A stretch of DNA of 64,000 bases from AWTP1-13 sp963820375 (GCA_963820375.1 CAWFZX010000013.1:62001-126000); one strand, 5' to 3'. Shown: positions 1 through 9,465, numbered from the stretch's first letter. Translations and numbers: made by a program. The notes: generated by a model not told the origin, from the sequence alone.

Positions 1-93
1 GCGGATGAATTCGGTATCCACGGCAACAAAATCGTGCCGGCTAAGGCGCGCACAAGCTTCTGCAAGCTCTGAGGTTGTGACGATCGGGCGCAT
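1..93 (-). CDS. rnd: Ribonuclease D, N-terminal 31 residues (partial)
   Basis: The reverse strand from the ATG at 93 reads MRPIVTTSELAEACARLSRH and continues to a DFVAVDTEFIR segment at the window edge. That segment is exonuclease motif I of the DEDD 3'-5' exonucleases; its Asp and Glu bind the catalytic metals. RNase D trims the 3' ends of tRNA precursors and other structured RNAs. The gene is divergent from aspS, and rnd beside aspS is a familiar alphaproteobacterial arrangement, which supports the call. Only the start lies in the window, so the rest of the nuclease and the HRDC domain cannot be assessed. Confidence 0.8.
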   Translation of the reverse strand, partial: MRPIVTTSELAEACARLSRHDFVAVDTEFIR

Positions 94-464
94 AAGCGCC
101 GCCTTATAGCCCAAGCAGTGCGAATTGTCGCGATTCGACGCGCAAAATGCCCAAGCACAAGTGACAGCCACGCTGAGGGGTGCTCGCGCCCCTCCCCCAC
201 AAGCAACGGACGGCCGGCGGGAGGGCCATACAAGGAAGGCGGCCGACGCGGCGGTCGGGCCGCATGGCAGCGGCCGGCCGACCGGCCATTGCCGCTCAGG
301 CGGGCCGTCGCCCGTGCGGTAGGCCCGCCGCGCGCCCGGGTTGCAGGTGGGCCCGGGCGGCGCTTTGCCCCCATGCCGAGCGCGGCCGCAACCTTGACTT
401 TGCGGCACCCCCATGTGCTTTTCCGCCAGTCGATCCGAACCGATGTTGCCCAAGGCGTGAAGCC
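94..464. other. Divergent intergenic region between rnd and aspS
   Basis: This stretch of about 370 bases is very GC-rich. It must contain the promoters of rnd (leftward) and aspS (rightward). Several short frames cross it on both strands, but none resembles a protein I know. I see no convincing -35/-10 pair, hairpin terminator or riboswitch. Confidence 0.4.
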
Positions 465-2324
465 ATGTCCGATACCAAGATTGGCGGTTCCAATCCCGGG
501 CGCGTGCACCGCTACCGCACGCACACCTGCGGGGCCCTGCGTCAGGCCGACGTTGGCAACACGGTGCGGCTGTCGGGCTGGGTGCACCGGGTGCGCGATC
601 ACGGCGGGCTCCTGTTCATCGACGTGCGCGACCACTATGGCATCACCCAGGTCGTGGCGGATCCCGACAGCCCGGCCTTCGCGGCCGCCGAGAGCGTGCG
701 TTCGGAGTGGGTGATTCGGGTCGACGGCTCCGTGCGGGACCGGCCCGAGGGCACCGTCAATCCCGAGTTGCCGACGGGTGCAGTGGAGGTGTTTGCGACC
801 GACATCCTGGTGCTCTCGGCCGCCAAGGAGCTGCCGGTACCGGTGTTCGGGGAACCGGATTATCCCGAGGATCTGCGGCTGCAATACCGGTTCCTCGACC
901 TGCGGCGGGAGACGTTGCACAAGAACATCATGCTGCGCAACGAGATCATCGCTTCGATCCGACGTCGCATGCGTGCGGCCGGTTTTTTCGAGTTCCAGAC
1001 GCCGATCCTCACGGCATCCAGTCCCGAGGGTGCGCGCGACTACCTGGTGCCGTCGCGCGTGCACCCGGGCAAGTTCTACGCCCTGCCGCAAGCGCCGCAG
1101 CAGTTCAAGCAGCTCACCATGATCGCGGGGTTTGACCGCTACTTCCAAATCGCACCGTGCTTCCGCGATGAAGACGCGCGCGCCGACCGTTCACCGGGCG
1201 AGTTCTATCAGCTCGATCTGGAAATGAGTTTCGTCGAGCAGGAGGACGTCTTCGCCGCCGTGGAGCCTGTCATGCGCGGCGTCTTTGAGGAGTTCGCCAA
1301 CGGCAAACCGGTGACCCCGCAATTCCCACGCATCCCCTACGATGCGGCCATTCAGAAGTACGGCTCCGACAAGCCCGATCTGCGCAACCCGATCGAGATG
1401 GCCGACGTCACCAGGCATTTCCGCGGCTCCGGATTTAAGGTCTTCGCCGGCATGATCGAGAAGGACCCAAAGGCGCGTGTTTGGGCCATCCCGGCGCCGG
1501 GTGGCGGCTCGCGCGCCTTCTGCGACCGCATGAACGGCTGGGCGCAGCGCGAAGGCCAACCCGGCCTCGGCTACATTTTCTGGCGCCAGGCCGAGGCCTC
1601 TGCCGGCGGCGGACCCGAGGAGGCCGGTTCCGGACCGATTGCCAAAAACATCGGCCCGGAGCGAACCGCCGCCCTGCAAAAGCAGCTCGGCCTCAAGCTC
1701 GGTGACGCCGTGTTCTTCGCCGCCGGCAACCCGGACAAATTCTACAAGTTCGCCGGCGAGGCCCGCAGCATGATCGGCCACGATCTCAAATTGATCCAGG
1801 CAGATCGCTTCGAGTTCTGCTGGATCGTCGACTTTCCCATGTATGAATGGAACGAGGACGAAAAGAAGATCGACTTCTCCCATAACCCCTTTTCGATGCC
1901 GCAAGGCGGATTGGCCGCCCTGGAAGCCGCCAAGTCGGACGAGGAGCTCTTAAAGATCAAAGCCTATCAATACGATATCGTCTGCAATGGCGTCGAACTC
2001 AGCTCCGGCGCCATCCGCAATCACCTGCCCGAGATCATGTACAAGGCCTTCGCCATCGCCGGTTACGGACCCGAGGTGCTGGAAGCCAAATTCGGTGGCA
2101 TGCTAAAGGCGCTCACCTACGGCGCCCCACCCCACGGCGGCATCGCCCCTGGCATCGACCGCATTGTCATGCTGCTGGCGGGAGCCAGCAACCTGCGCGA
2201 TGTCATCATGTTTCCGATGAACCAGCAGGCGCAGGATCTGTTGATGGGGGCACCCAGCGAGGTGGCACCACGGCAGCTGCGTGAGCTGCACATCCGCCTG
2301 GCCCTCCCCGACAAGAAGGCCTGA
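465..2324 (+). CDS. aspS: Aspartyl-tRNA synthetase (class II)
   Basis: Charges tRNA-Asp (in many alphaproteobacteria also tRNA-Asn) with aspartate in the cytoplasm. The chosen ATG gives 619 residues, close to the bacterial AspRS length of about 590-600. The frame stays open further upstream to 180, but the family N-terminus (HRYRTHTCGALR) begins only about 13 residues after this ATG. An OB-fold anticodon-binding domain comes first. Class II motif 2 follows (CFRDEDARADRSPGEFYQLD), then the bacterial-type insertion domain, and motif 3 (GGIAPGIDRIVMLL) near the C-terminus. Transcribed away from rnd. A GTG about 40 bases downstream is a possible alternative start. Confidence 0.95.
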   Translation: MSDTKIGGSNPGRVHRYRTHTCGALRQADVGNTVRLSGWVHRVRDHGGLLFIDVRDHYGITQVVADPDSPAFAAAESVRSEWVIRVDGSVRDRPEGTVNPELPTGAVEVFATDILVLSAAKELPVPVFGEPDYPEDLRLQYRFLDLRRETLHKNIMLRNEIIASIRRRMRAAGFFEFQTPILTASSPEGARDYLVPSRVHPGKFYALPQAPQQFKQLTMIAGFDRYFQIAPCFRDEDARADRSPGEFYQLDLEMSFVEQEDVFAAVEPVMRGVFEEFANGKPVTPQFPRIPYDAAIQKYGSDKPDLRNPIEMADVTRHFRGSGFKVFAGMIEKDPKARVWAIPAPGGGSRAFCDRMNGWAQREGQPGLGYIFWRQAEASAGGGPEEAGSGPIAKNIGPERTAALQKQLGLKLGDAVFFAAGNPDKFYKFAGEARSMIGHDLKLIQADRFEFCWIVDFPMYEWNEDEKKIDFSHNPFSMPQGGLAALEAAKSDEELLKIKAYQYDIVCNGVELSSGAIRNHLPEIMYKAFAIAGYGPEVLEAKFGGMLKALTYGAPPHGGIAPGIDRIVMLLAGASNLRDVIMFPMNQQAQDLLMGAPSEVAPRQLRELHIRLALPDKKA

Positions 2325-2487
2325 GGGCCCGCTGTACCGCTCAGCGCGAGCTAAAGCGGCGCAGCCTTAACCCTCAAGGCGCGAGTTAGGCTTGTGGTCG
2401 GCACAGTCGGTCGGCTTGGGCTCCTGTCACCTGAGCAATTGCCCGTCGTTGCCACACCAAACGATCGAACAACCTGCCGCATAGATC
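2325..2487. other. Spacer downstream of aspS
   Basis: A short stretch between the aspS stop and the first decayed island sequence. I see no gene, and no strong terminator hairpin with a T-run. It is where the conserved chromosomal backbone gives way to the island. Confidence 0.3.
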
Positions 2488-2655
2488 CAGGAAGTCAGTG
2501 CCGAAGCCGACGCCAGCCCCCAGAGTGGCATCGAGCCCGTCGACCTCGACCTGCTGCAGGTTGCTAAAGCCGCCGGTGGCGCCGGTAAAGCCAAATGGGC
2601 AAACTGGGAGTTGCCGAGATAGCTGCTGGCAAGATCGCCGGCAGATCGCCATCCA
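2488..2655 (-). pseudogene. Remnant of the 3' end of a lectin-domain gene
   Basis: Two reverse frames together encode a piece closely related to the C-terminus of the oxidase-lectin protein at 10366-14703. One frame gives YLGNSQFAH, matching YLADSQFAYFGF there. After a frameshift the other gives FTGATGGFSNLQQVEVDGLD, matching FTAATGGLSNLQQVEINGLD. The nucleotide sequence also aligns over about 150 bases with 10376-10525. The frame does not stop where the intact gene stops. This is a truncated, frameshifted copy in the same orientation as the intact gene, fused end-to-end to a transposase remnant. Confidence 0.75.
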
Positions 2656-3050
2656 TCCGGTTGGCGAGCCGCTCGGCTGTGCGCAATTTTGACTCTGCCG
2701 CCTTGCAGCCGGACTTCAGGATTTTTGGAAAGCTTCGATTTTCCAACGCTTGGCCTACCAATTGATCTCCTCGATCGCCTCGGCACGGCTGCGCACTGGC
2801 AGATCCGTGATCAAGTTTCCACTCAATCGGCTTTCGGCCCTTTGGTGCGCCACGCTCGCTGGCTTGGATCACAGTCAAGTCGAGTGACGGATAACGCTTC
2901 TGTTTGCCGATGGGCGGCAACACGGTGATGCGCTTGCCAATGCGGCCCAACGGCGGGTCCGTGTAGAGGCTGTAGGCCGTGCTGCGATCGGTGACAGAGC
3001 GGTGTTCGTTGTCGATCAAATTGGCGCCGACGATCTCAAAGTCGTTCTAG
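2656..3050 (-). pseudogene. IS4-family transposase remnant (C-terminal part)
   Basis: Reverse-strand frames give a run typical of IS4-group transposases: an AYSLYTDPPLGRIGKRITVL segment, then RGAPKGRKPIEWKL. A frameshift follows to LITDLPVRSRAEAIEEINW, an in-frame stop, then AKRWKIEAFQKILKSGC and KLRTAERLAN. The block around the stop fits the IS4 YREK signature (Y-x2-R-x3-E-x6-K), with the Tyr codon replaced by TAG. At least two frameshifts and one stop show that it is dead. Both the N-terminus and the extreme C-terminus are missing. It sits between the lectin remnant and the FkbM methyltransferase. Confidence 0.75.
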
Positions 3051-3064
3051 GAAGCATGCGTGAG

Positions 3065-3886
3065 CTATACTCGAATGAGATCAACTAGAGCCTTACGCGC
3101 ACTCGAGGTTCGCGGAGCGACCAAACAATAGGAAACAAACCGGTCATCTATGCTTGCCAAAAATTCGAAGGCACTCCCCCTGGGGCGCACCGCACCGCCG
3201 ATCTCGATTTGAAAGATCTCCTTGTCATTTTCTGTAAGTCGCCGCAGTGTTTCTTCTGGATTCCCAAATAGTCGCCAATGAGCGATGCTTACTTCTAGCA
3301 CGATGAGCGCTTCGGGGTTGTCATTCAGCAAGCGCTTTCCGCCTGCGATAATACGCGGTTCGTATCCTTCAGCATCAATCTTGATCAAATCAATTTTCGT
3401 GCCTTCGGATATGCAAGTGTCCAGCATGTCGATGACGACAGGGACAGAGCGGCCTGGAGCGCCTCCTCCAAACAAATTCCCACCACCCATATTTTCATTG
3501 AAATATTTGAGCTCCGCTTGCTTACGAGCATCTCCCAGCGCCAACTGAAAGAGCTCTGCACGAGGGCAAAAGCCGTTGATGTCGATATTATCTTTCAGGA
3601 AGGGATAAAGTTCAGGGTTGGGCTCAAATGAAAATATCCTACCAGTAGGCCCAATGAGACCTCCGATTTTCACTGAGTAGTACCCCATGTTGGCACCAAC
3701 ATCGAGGAAGTTCATGCCCGGTGTCGCTAGGCGTGACAGCACATCGTCAACAAAAGTCTCCCAAAGGCCACCAAGGATTATCCAAGTCGTAATTCCACGA
3801 TCGTCAGTGTTGACAAAGAAAGGCTGACCGGTCGAGAGCTGGGTGAGAGCGCGGTTACCACCAAGATAGTAATAAGGTCTAGTCAT
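3065..3886 (-). CDS. FkbM family SAM-dependent methyltransferase
   Basis: FkbM-type enzymes O-methylate sugars or other hydroxyl groups, often within polysaccharide or glycosylation clusters. Motif I is visible as FLDVGANMGYYSV, the acidic loop as FSFEPNPELYPFL, and the family-specific IDLIKIDAEGYEPRIIAGG follows. From the ATG at 3886 the protein is 273 residues, with a GGAG about 11 bases upstream. A TTG at 3919 would add 11 residues. It is the last gene of a leftward run with two glycosyltransferases and a second methyltransferase, so it probably decorates the glycan they build. Base composition is AT-richer than the flanking backbone genes, suggesting acquisition. Confidence 0.85.
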   Translation of the reverse strand: MTRPYYYLGGNRALTQLSTGQPFFVNTDDRGITTWIILGGLWETFVDDVLSRLATPGMNFLDVGANMGYYSVKIGGLIGPTGRIFSFEPNPELYPFLKDNIDINGFCPRAELFQLALGDARKQAELKYFNENMGGGNLFGGGAPGRSVPVVIDMLDTCISEGTKIDLIKIDAEGYEPRIIAGGKRLLNDNPEALIVLEVSIAHWRLFGNPEETLRRLTENDKEIFQIEIGGAVRPRGSAFEFLASIDDRFVSYCLVAPRTSSARKALVDLIRV

Positions 3887-3955
3887 TCTAAGCCTTGCTC
3901 CAATGAGTGCATTTCCCAATTGAGATAACCAAAATCAGCTGGTGTCGCAGCCTTC

Positions 3956-5428
3956 CTATTTCGACACGGGCTCTGCTTGTGCACGCTCCTTCGCAATAGC
4001 ACCGCGCAAGTCATCGATAATCGCGGCGGGTAGCTTATCCGAGGCTGGCTTGAAGAACTGCTGCTGTATCTCTCTGCTCGAGTCTCCAAATCGCATCAGA
4101 TCATCGAGCACGGCGCTAACGCGTTCTATCGCACGGGCTGTTGCCCCGTTACTTGCGGCAAGCGCCAGATAGCGTACTGCTATCTCGAGCAAATGTTCTC
4201 GGCTCGTGCTCGGTGAGATCAGGCACCGCTCATATGTTAAGAGCGCCGCTTCGATGCGCCCGCACTCAGCAAGCAAATACCCGCAAAGGTCAAGGCAGTC
4301 GGCATCTTGCACCGGGCCAGGAGGCGTAGTGTCGAGAAAAAGCTCGATGCAGTCGGCGAACTCACCGGAGTTTCTCATCTCGCCACGGCGAGCTCTGGCA
4401 TCAATGAGAAATCGAAAGGCAAGGTGGCGAAGCTGAAGATCGTCTACCGCAGAGGAGTATATTTCCCCGAGTTTGTGACAAGCAGCATCGTTGTCCGAAG
4501 CAAAGAACGCGAGCATCCCGTCAGTGAATGTTCTCAACCGTTCCGGCACGTCGGCTTGTCGCCATTCGACCACGCCGCCGTTCGATGCCTTGCGAAAGAC
4601 AATGCCAAGTGGGGCTATGACCGATAGTCCGACTAGGTTCGCCATCGTCCCGGACGGGAAGAAGTGCGGAATCTGCCCGAGAGGGCCGGTCGAACCCGAG
4701 GAGAGCGGATATCGTCTAGGTCTGGGGGCATTGGCTGGATGCAGGCCATTGAATGACAGATCGACCTCACCGACGATCTCCCAACCAGGCAGGCTGCGAA
4801 CCATGAGATCAAAGATCTCAGCATTCCAGGCATTGACGCCCGGTAGCAGGTATGGATTCTCGGTGATGCAGTATTCTGTCGTGAGAATTGCGTATCCGCC
4901 AATTCTTACAATGCGGTCGATCTCCTTGAAGACGGCAAAGAGGTCCCCGAGCGTGGGAACGTGCTCAATGCTCGAGCACGACCACACAAAATCGATGGAT
5001 TGCTCGGGGATGCCGGTCTGCCGCATATCGGCGTTGAGTAGCTCGACTCGGCTGCGGGGATAGGGAATTGGCGAGGCGTCGAGGATACGTGAAGTGTTCT
5101 CAAAGCGTGCCTCTCTCCAGACGTGTCAAGGACTGTAAAGATCAGATGCGATCACGCGGCGGCACTTGTCAGCGAAATAGAAGATCAGCGGTTCATCACC
5201 TGCTCCAAGCCCTACGGCCGTCGTTGTTGGCGCAAGTACTCCGAGTTGCTCCGCGCAATCCGCGATGTAGTCCCATTCCCACCACTTGCGCGGCCATCGA
5301 CGGAGCGGGTAGTTCTCCGGCATCGCCTTATCGAAGGCTGATGACTTCCCCGGCAGTAGTTCGCCGACGTCACCGAGACAGACTATAGGGCGACGTCGGC
5401 GCACACCCAGATATCGTCGGATGTTCAA
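3956..5428 (-). pseudogene. Class I SAM methyltransferase interrupted by one in-frame TGA
   Basis: A single frame of 491 codons carries one internal TGA (minus strand, 5128-5126). The N-terminal part starts at TTG 5428 behind a good GGGAG site. It contains GLGAGDEPLIFYFADKCRRV (SAM-binding motif I) and ASDLYSP before the stop. The same frame resumes with HVWREARFENTSRILDASPI, then LLNADMRQT, SIDFVWSCSSIEHV and RIVRIGGYAILTTE, which are later methyltransferase motifs. A helical C-terminal region of about 200 residues follows. No frameshift is needed, so this is a point nonsense mutation, a sequencing error, or a recent knock-out. The start overlaps the upstream glycosyltransferase by 59 bases. 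Restart at the internal ATG (5026) would lack motif I. Confidence 0.75.
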
Positions 5429-6833
5429 GGTTGCTCTCCCTTTCCGGCGACTTGCGCACTCCTAGTTCTTTGCTGAATTCGACACCAACCTTCTTGTAAG
5501 CTTCCCCAAGCCGTGCTCGATATTGCTCCTTGCCGAACTTTGCCGCCTGTTTTGGGCCGCGTCGGCTAAGCTCCGAGCGCAAATCTGCATCGATCGCCAA
5601 GCGTTCAATTTCACGTGCCATCGCGGAGACACTCAGCGGATCCACAACAATCGCGGCCTCGCCGACCACCTCAGGCAATGAACTTGAGTTCGAGGTCAGC
5701 ACCGGCACGCCGAGTTGCATGGCCTCAAGCGCAGGCAGGCCGAAGCCCTCATGAAGCGACGGGAAGAGGAACATGCGTGCACATTGCAGCAGCGCCACGA
5801 CGTGGCGCCGAGGTAAATAACCAAGGTGCCGTACAGCCGGTCGATTCTCACGGATCAGGCCGGTCAGCACATTTCCACGCACCTCACCGCTGATAACGCT
5901 GCCATGCGCTTGTCTCCCAATATTATCTAGGAGCGCTAAGTCCTCGTCATAGAGCCACCCGAGCGGGCCTGCGATGAGGAGAGGTATATCAACACCGGCC
6001 AGCAGAAACGCCTCAACTAGCCGTCGAAGATTCTTCTTCGGTTCAATGGCACCAAGAAACAAAGCGTACGCACCCGGGGTGACACCAAAAACGTGCTCCA
6101 CTAGCCGCTCGGCGTGCCCTTTATCAAGGAAAGGGAGACTAGGAGCAGGCTGGTAGGTCACGCTGACCCGATCCTGTTGCACATCAAGCAAATCTACGAT
6201 TTGCTGTTTCGAAGCTTGTGATACCGTAATGATGTGATCGGCTTGCCGCGCGATCTCCTTATGCAGCTGTGCGACCCGTCCCCCTCTGTCGATCACAAAA
6301 TAAGGAAACTGGAGCGGGATCAAATCGTGAATGGTATAAATGTTGGGAGCCCCGCGCACTTTGATCGCAAGCGGGCCAGTCCAATGTGCCACCTCGCAAG
6401 GGCTGGGCAGCTCAAGTTCGAGAAACCGTTCCTTCATTCCGAACAGGCGATACGCGCGTTCGAAGAGCCCGTACGAGTTCAAGACCTCGTCGCAGGAAGG
6501 CAACGACGGTTCAAATGCCGATAGATCCACACCCTCAACCGGCACTTTGATCGCCGACGCCCGTTTGGAGCGTCCAATGGCAGCACCCACCAAGAACGAT
6601 GCATCGCCTAATAATCGAGTCCACCGCCAAGCCGGCGGTTCGTTGCCAAATAGCTGCGCTGCCAACCTCAGCCGCGCATCCTGCGCGAGCCGGGCTCGCA
6701 CGCGTTGCCCGTAAACGACAGTAATATGGCATCCTGCCGATTGGAGGGAATCTGCCAGCGTTCGGCCATAAGAACCTATGCCAGTCCCCGTCTTGCTTAG
6801 GAAATGAGCACCGTCGATCAGAACCCGCTTCAC
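5370..6833 (-). CDS. Glycosyltransferase family 4 (GT-B)
   Basis: A retaining GT-B glycosyltransferase that would transfer a sugar from a nucleotide donor onto a growing cell-surface glycan. The N-terminus MKRVLIDGAHF (GTG start) is followed by a glycine-rich TGTGIGSYGR loop. The C-terminal Rossmann half has GAIEPKKNLRRLVEAF, IAGPLGW, the donor-binding HEGFGLPALEAM (E-x7-E signature) and NSSSLPEVVGEAA. Length is 487 residues, at the long end for GT4 and slightly extended at both ends. Only 7 bases separate it from the upstream glycosyltransferase, so the two are co-transcribed. The acceptor and sugar cannot be told from sequence. Confidence 0.87.
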   Translation of the reverse strand: MKRVLIDGAHFLSKTGTGIGSYGRTLADSLQSAGCHITVVYGQRVRARLAQDARLRLAAQLFGNEPPAWRWTRLLGDASFLVGAAIGRSKRASAIKVPVEGVDLSAFEPSLPSCDEVLNSYGLFERAYRLFGMKERFLELELPSPCEVAHWTGPLAIKVRGAPNIYTIHDLIPLQFPYFVIDRGGRVAQLHKEIARQADHIITVSQASKQQIVDLLDVQQDRVSVTYQPAPSLPFLDKGHAERLVEHVFGVTPGAYALFLGAIEPKKNLRRLVEAFLLAGVDIPLLIAGPLGWLYDEDLALLDNIGRQAHGSVISGEVRGNVLTGLIRENRPAVRHLGYLPRRHVVALLQCARMFLFPSLHEGFGLPALEAMQLGVPVLTSNSSSLPEVVGEAAIVVDPLSVSAMAREIERLAIDADLRSELSRRGPKQAAKFGKEQYRARLGEAYKKVGVEFSKELGVRKSPERESNLEHPTISGCAPTSPYSLSR

Positions 6834-6840
6834 TGGACTT

Positions 6841-8184
6841 TTACCCCCGATCGGTGTTTCTGGATTTCTCGGGCGTGATGCTTGGTGTCTCGTTAGAACT
6901 CCGACTAGCGATCACAACCTGGCAGCTGGACTTGGTAAGCGAATCTACAAATGCCTTTCCGGATAATCTGCTTTGTGCACTCGCTGCGTACGCGCATGCC
7001 TTAGCAGTGGCGCTTGCTTTGTTGGTCGCGAGATGAGCTAGAATAGCTGAGGCGTGCTCAATATTTGGCTCTGCCCATTGGCCCAAATCGCTCGGGTACT
7101 TACCTTGTGCGTCATCAACATCTATTAGTGAGTACTCGATCAGATAACCGTTCGCGGTGTCCATATAGTCGACGTTCCCGGACCATCCGGTAGCAACAGC
7201 GGGCATTCCTGCACACATCGCTTCAGCGAGCGGCAGTCCGAAGCCCTCCGACCGGTGAAGCGACAAATAGACGTCGCCTTCCGACCACCAGCGAGCGAAC
7301 GCCACGGGCTCCAAAACCCTCCACGAGATCTGAATGTTACGCGACCCGTTAATTTCCGCTTCGATCGCGTCTCGAGCCTGCGGAAAATGGTGGACATTAG
7401 TTACGAGGAGCTTGAGCCTCTTTGAGCTGTCGTTTCCAAATGCACGGCGAAACGCGCGGATAGTTGCAAGCGGGTTCTTGCGATTGAACCCCGAGGCGAT
7501 ACTGCAGGCGCTGAGAAAGGTGAATGGTCGGGTCTTGACTTCCCCGAGTACCAGATGCGGAGCAGGGTGCGCCAACGACACAGGATGGGGCGCAATCCTT
7601 ACGGGAAGCTCTGGCGAAAGTTGCTGTACCGCATCTGCTGTGAACCTACTTGGAACGGCGACATCGTGGACCGCCGATAGCCCAAAAGCCCAATTGTGCG
7701 GAACGCGTGGAAGTTCCCAGGCCCAGTATCCGGTTACGTGCTTGTCGCGAATGAATTTGCCTCCAAGCAGCGTGAGGGCGTACGGCATATACGGAGCATT
7801 GATGACCACAATGACATGTGCAGCTCCGTAGCAGCGGCGGCCATCGCATAGACCGTGCTGGATAATTCGTCCACTCTCGTAAAAGTATCGAGTCAGATCA
7901 ACCCCAAGCACTGTGAAACCCTGAGCCTGCAAGGCTTTGGCGGCAAGGCGAGCAGATTGCCCAAGCCCGCTTGCGCTCGACAACAGGCCCACGACTATTC
8001 GTGGGATACTGCGGTCTGGCAGCAGCTCTGAGGCAGGCCTAGAAAGCATAGGCCTCAATCTTGCGATCAACTCTCGGGCAACGCTCTGCCTCGCAAAAAC
8101 AGGCAAGCTCCGCCACAATCTCCGGCCAGCTTGCTCCAGCCAAGAATTACCCAACTCACGATCGACCATGGATCCACGACCCAT
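6841..8184 (-). CDS. Glycosyltransferase family 4 (GT-B)
   Basis: First intact gene of the leftward glycan cluster, 447 residues from ATG 8184 (a second ATG lies five codons in). The N-terminal half has the GLLSSASGLGQSARLAAKAL loop and GYWAWELPRVP, often seen in GT4 enzymes of polysaccharide loci. The C-terminal half has FNRKNPLATIRAFRRAF, the E-x7-E donor motif as HRSEGFGLPLAEAMCAGMP, and TGWSGNVDYM. No membrane segment is visible, so it probably acts at the cytoplasmic face. Substrate unknown. About 900 bases upstream hold only decayed sequence, so the promoter may itself be remodelled. Confidence 0.87.
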   Translation of the reverse strand: MGRGSMVDRELGNSWLEQAGRRLWRSLPVFARQSVARELIARLRPMLSRPASELLPDRSIPRIVVGLLSSASGLGQSARLAAKALQAQGFTVLGVDLTRYFYESGRIIQHGLCDGRRCYGAAHVIVVINAPYMPYALTLLGGKFIRDKHVTGYWAWELPRVPHNWAFGLSAVHDVAVPSRFTADAVQQLSPELPVRIAPHPVSLAHPAPHLVLGEVKTRPFTFLSACSIASGFNRKNPLATIRAFRRAFGNDSSKRLKLLVTNVHHFPQARDAIEAEINGSRNIQISWRVLEPVAFARWWSEGDVYLSLHRSEGFGLPLAEAMCAGMPAVATGWSGNVDYMDTANGYLIEYSLIDVDDAQGKYPSDLGQWAEPNIEHASAILAHLATNKASATAKACAYAASAQSRLSGKAFVDSLTKSSCQVVIASRSSNETPSITPEKSRNTDRG

Positions 8185-8519
8185 CGTCCCCTCATTTAAG
8201 TCTTCGCGGTTTCACCGATATCGCTCAAGACCCTGGCACCTATGCAGATAACCACGAATGGATGGGGTGTGACGGCAATGCGCTTCGCGACGTGGTCGAG
8301 GAACGAAGCCCGAGCGACCTGCAGTTGCACAGATGTGTTGCAAGCAGACTCGAGTTGGTGCTAGGCAAGGCAAACCCCCAAACAGCAGAATGACTAAGGC
8401 AAACTGTTTGGATCGGCAAGCCACGCGCTCCGACCGTCGAGAAAGTCGCGCTTGTGCGCGCGAGGCGAGGAGGCTCAGGCTGAGCTCCCCCACTAGATCA
8501 GCAACAAGTCGCGTCTAAG
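8185..8519. other. Upstream of the glycan cluster, no gene recognised
   Basis: Short frames exist on both strands, but none gives a recognisable protein. This is where the promoter of the leftward glycan genes would have to lie. I see no clear promoter motif. Confidence 0.3.
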
Positions 8520-8960
8520 GCTGTGGCGCTCAAATAAGCGGAAATTTTCCTATAGAGCGGGGTGTCGACAGCAAGACGATGAATGGCGTCTGCAAGCGCC
8601 CGAGACGTCACTCCGGCCGCAAGAACACCTGTGCAGCCATCGATGGGACCTGCTCAGATAGCTTACGCACAGAGTCGCAAAAGCAGTTAGCGCAGCTGTT
8701 TGACGTTTTCGTGTCGCAGGACCAGCCTAACGTCTTCCTACACTAGAATATCGGCAAATTCGTTGCTCACACCATGGGAAATTGGAAATCCCATGCTCAT
8801 CCACTCAATAAGACTTCGACGGCATGACCACGCTAAAAGCCACGCCAATGAACAAACGTATGATCGAAATCTCGTAAAGGAGGGATGCGTCCCCAGACGT
8901 GGTGTAGGAGGCTGGGCCGGCGGCATTGCGCGGAGGGGGGCCATTGGCCGACTGGAGGGC
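8520..8960 (-). pseudogene. Probable glycosyltransferase C-terminal remnant
   Basis: Reverse-strand frames yield broken pieces that look like the end of a GT4 protein: SLIEWMSMGFPISHGVSNEF, ADILV-stop-EDVRLVLRHENVKQL and, in another frame, TGVLAAGVTSRALADAIHRL followed by AVDTPLYRKISAYLSATALD. The order (donor-site region, then an 'ALADAI..L..D...' tail) is that of GT4 C-termini. At least one stop and one or two frameshifts separate the pieces. It lies just upstream of the two intact glycosyltransferases in the same orientation, as expected for a dead member of the same operon. Family assignment is my inference from short segments. Confidence 0.4.
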
Positions 8961-9085
8961 AACGCCGCGTGAACCTTTTCCCCAAGTTATCCACAGCGAC
9001 GTCGTCTCGGGGAAGCTGTCATTGTCCGAACCGCGGTGCAAACCACCAAGCAGCCGGAGACTTAAGTCTCCTGAGGATCGACAGA

Positions 9086-9465
9086 ATGACCTTGAAGGCC
9101 CTCGTTGAGAAGGGCTCCGACGACGATCTCCTCAGAGGGAGATGATGGGTATGTCGCCAACTGCATGATGGATTTGGAGGTGGAGAACCTGACCGGCGCC
9201 GCCCACGGCGAGCAATCGGTTTCCCGCATCAACCAGCCCAACGGCTATCGCGGGCGCGCCTGGCAGACGCGGGTCGGCACTGTCGAACTTGAGATCCCAA
9301 AGCTCCGGAAGGGCAGCTACTTCCCGACCATCCTCGAGCCGCGGCGTGCCTTAGAGGAAGCACTGGCCGGCGGCGATCCAAGACGCCTACGTGCAGGGCC
9401 TTTCAACGCGCTCTGTCGATGATCTCGCGAAGGCGATGGGCATGACGGGGATAACTTATGTCAAG
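9086..9465 (+). pseudogene. IS256-family (Mutator-type) transposase, N-terminal remnant
   Basis: Starts with MTLKALVEKGSDDDLLR. After a frameshift it continues as GYVANCMMDLEVENLTGAAH, SVSRINQPNGYRGRAWQTR and VELEIPKLRKGSYFPTILEP. After a second frameshift it reads DAYVQGLSTRSVDDLAKAMG. These are the conserved N-terminal segments of IS256-family transposases. The catalytic DDE core is absent: similarity stops at about 9465. Two frameshifts plus the truncation make it inactive. I did not find convincing terminal inverted repeats. Confidence 0.8.

Noticed and set aside
1191..1904. 237-codon minus-strand frame inside aspS
   Set aside because: Fully antisense to aspS catalytic motifs, with no independent start signal or family similarity.
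5126..5128. TGA in the methyltransferase read as selenocysteine
   Set aside because: No conserved redox Cys position or SECIS-like hairpin is apparent, and the stop falls in a loop after motif I. Nonsense mutation or error is simpler.
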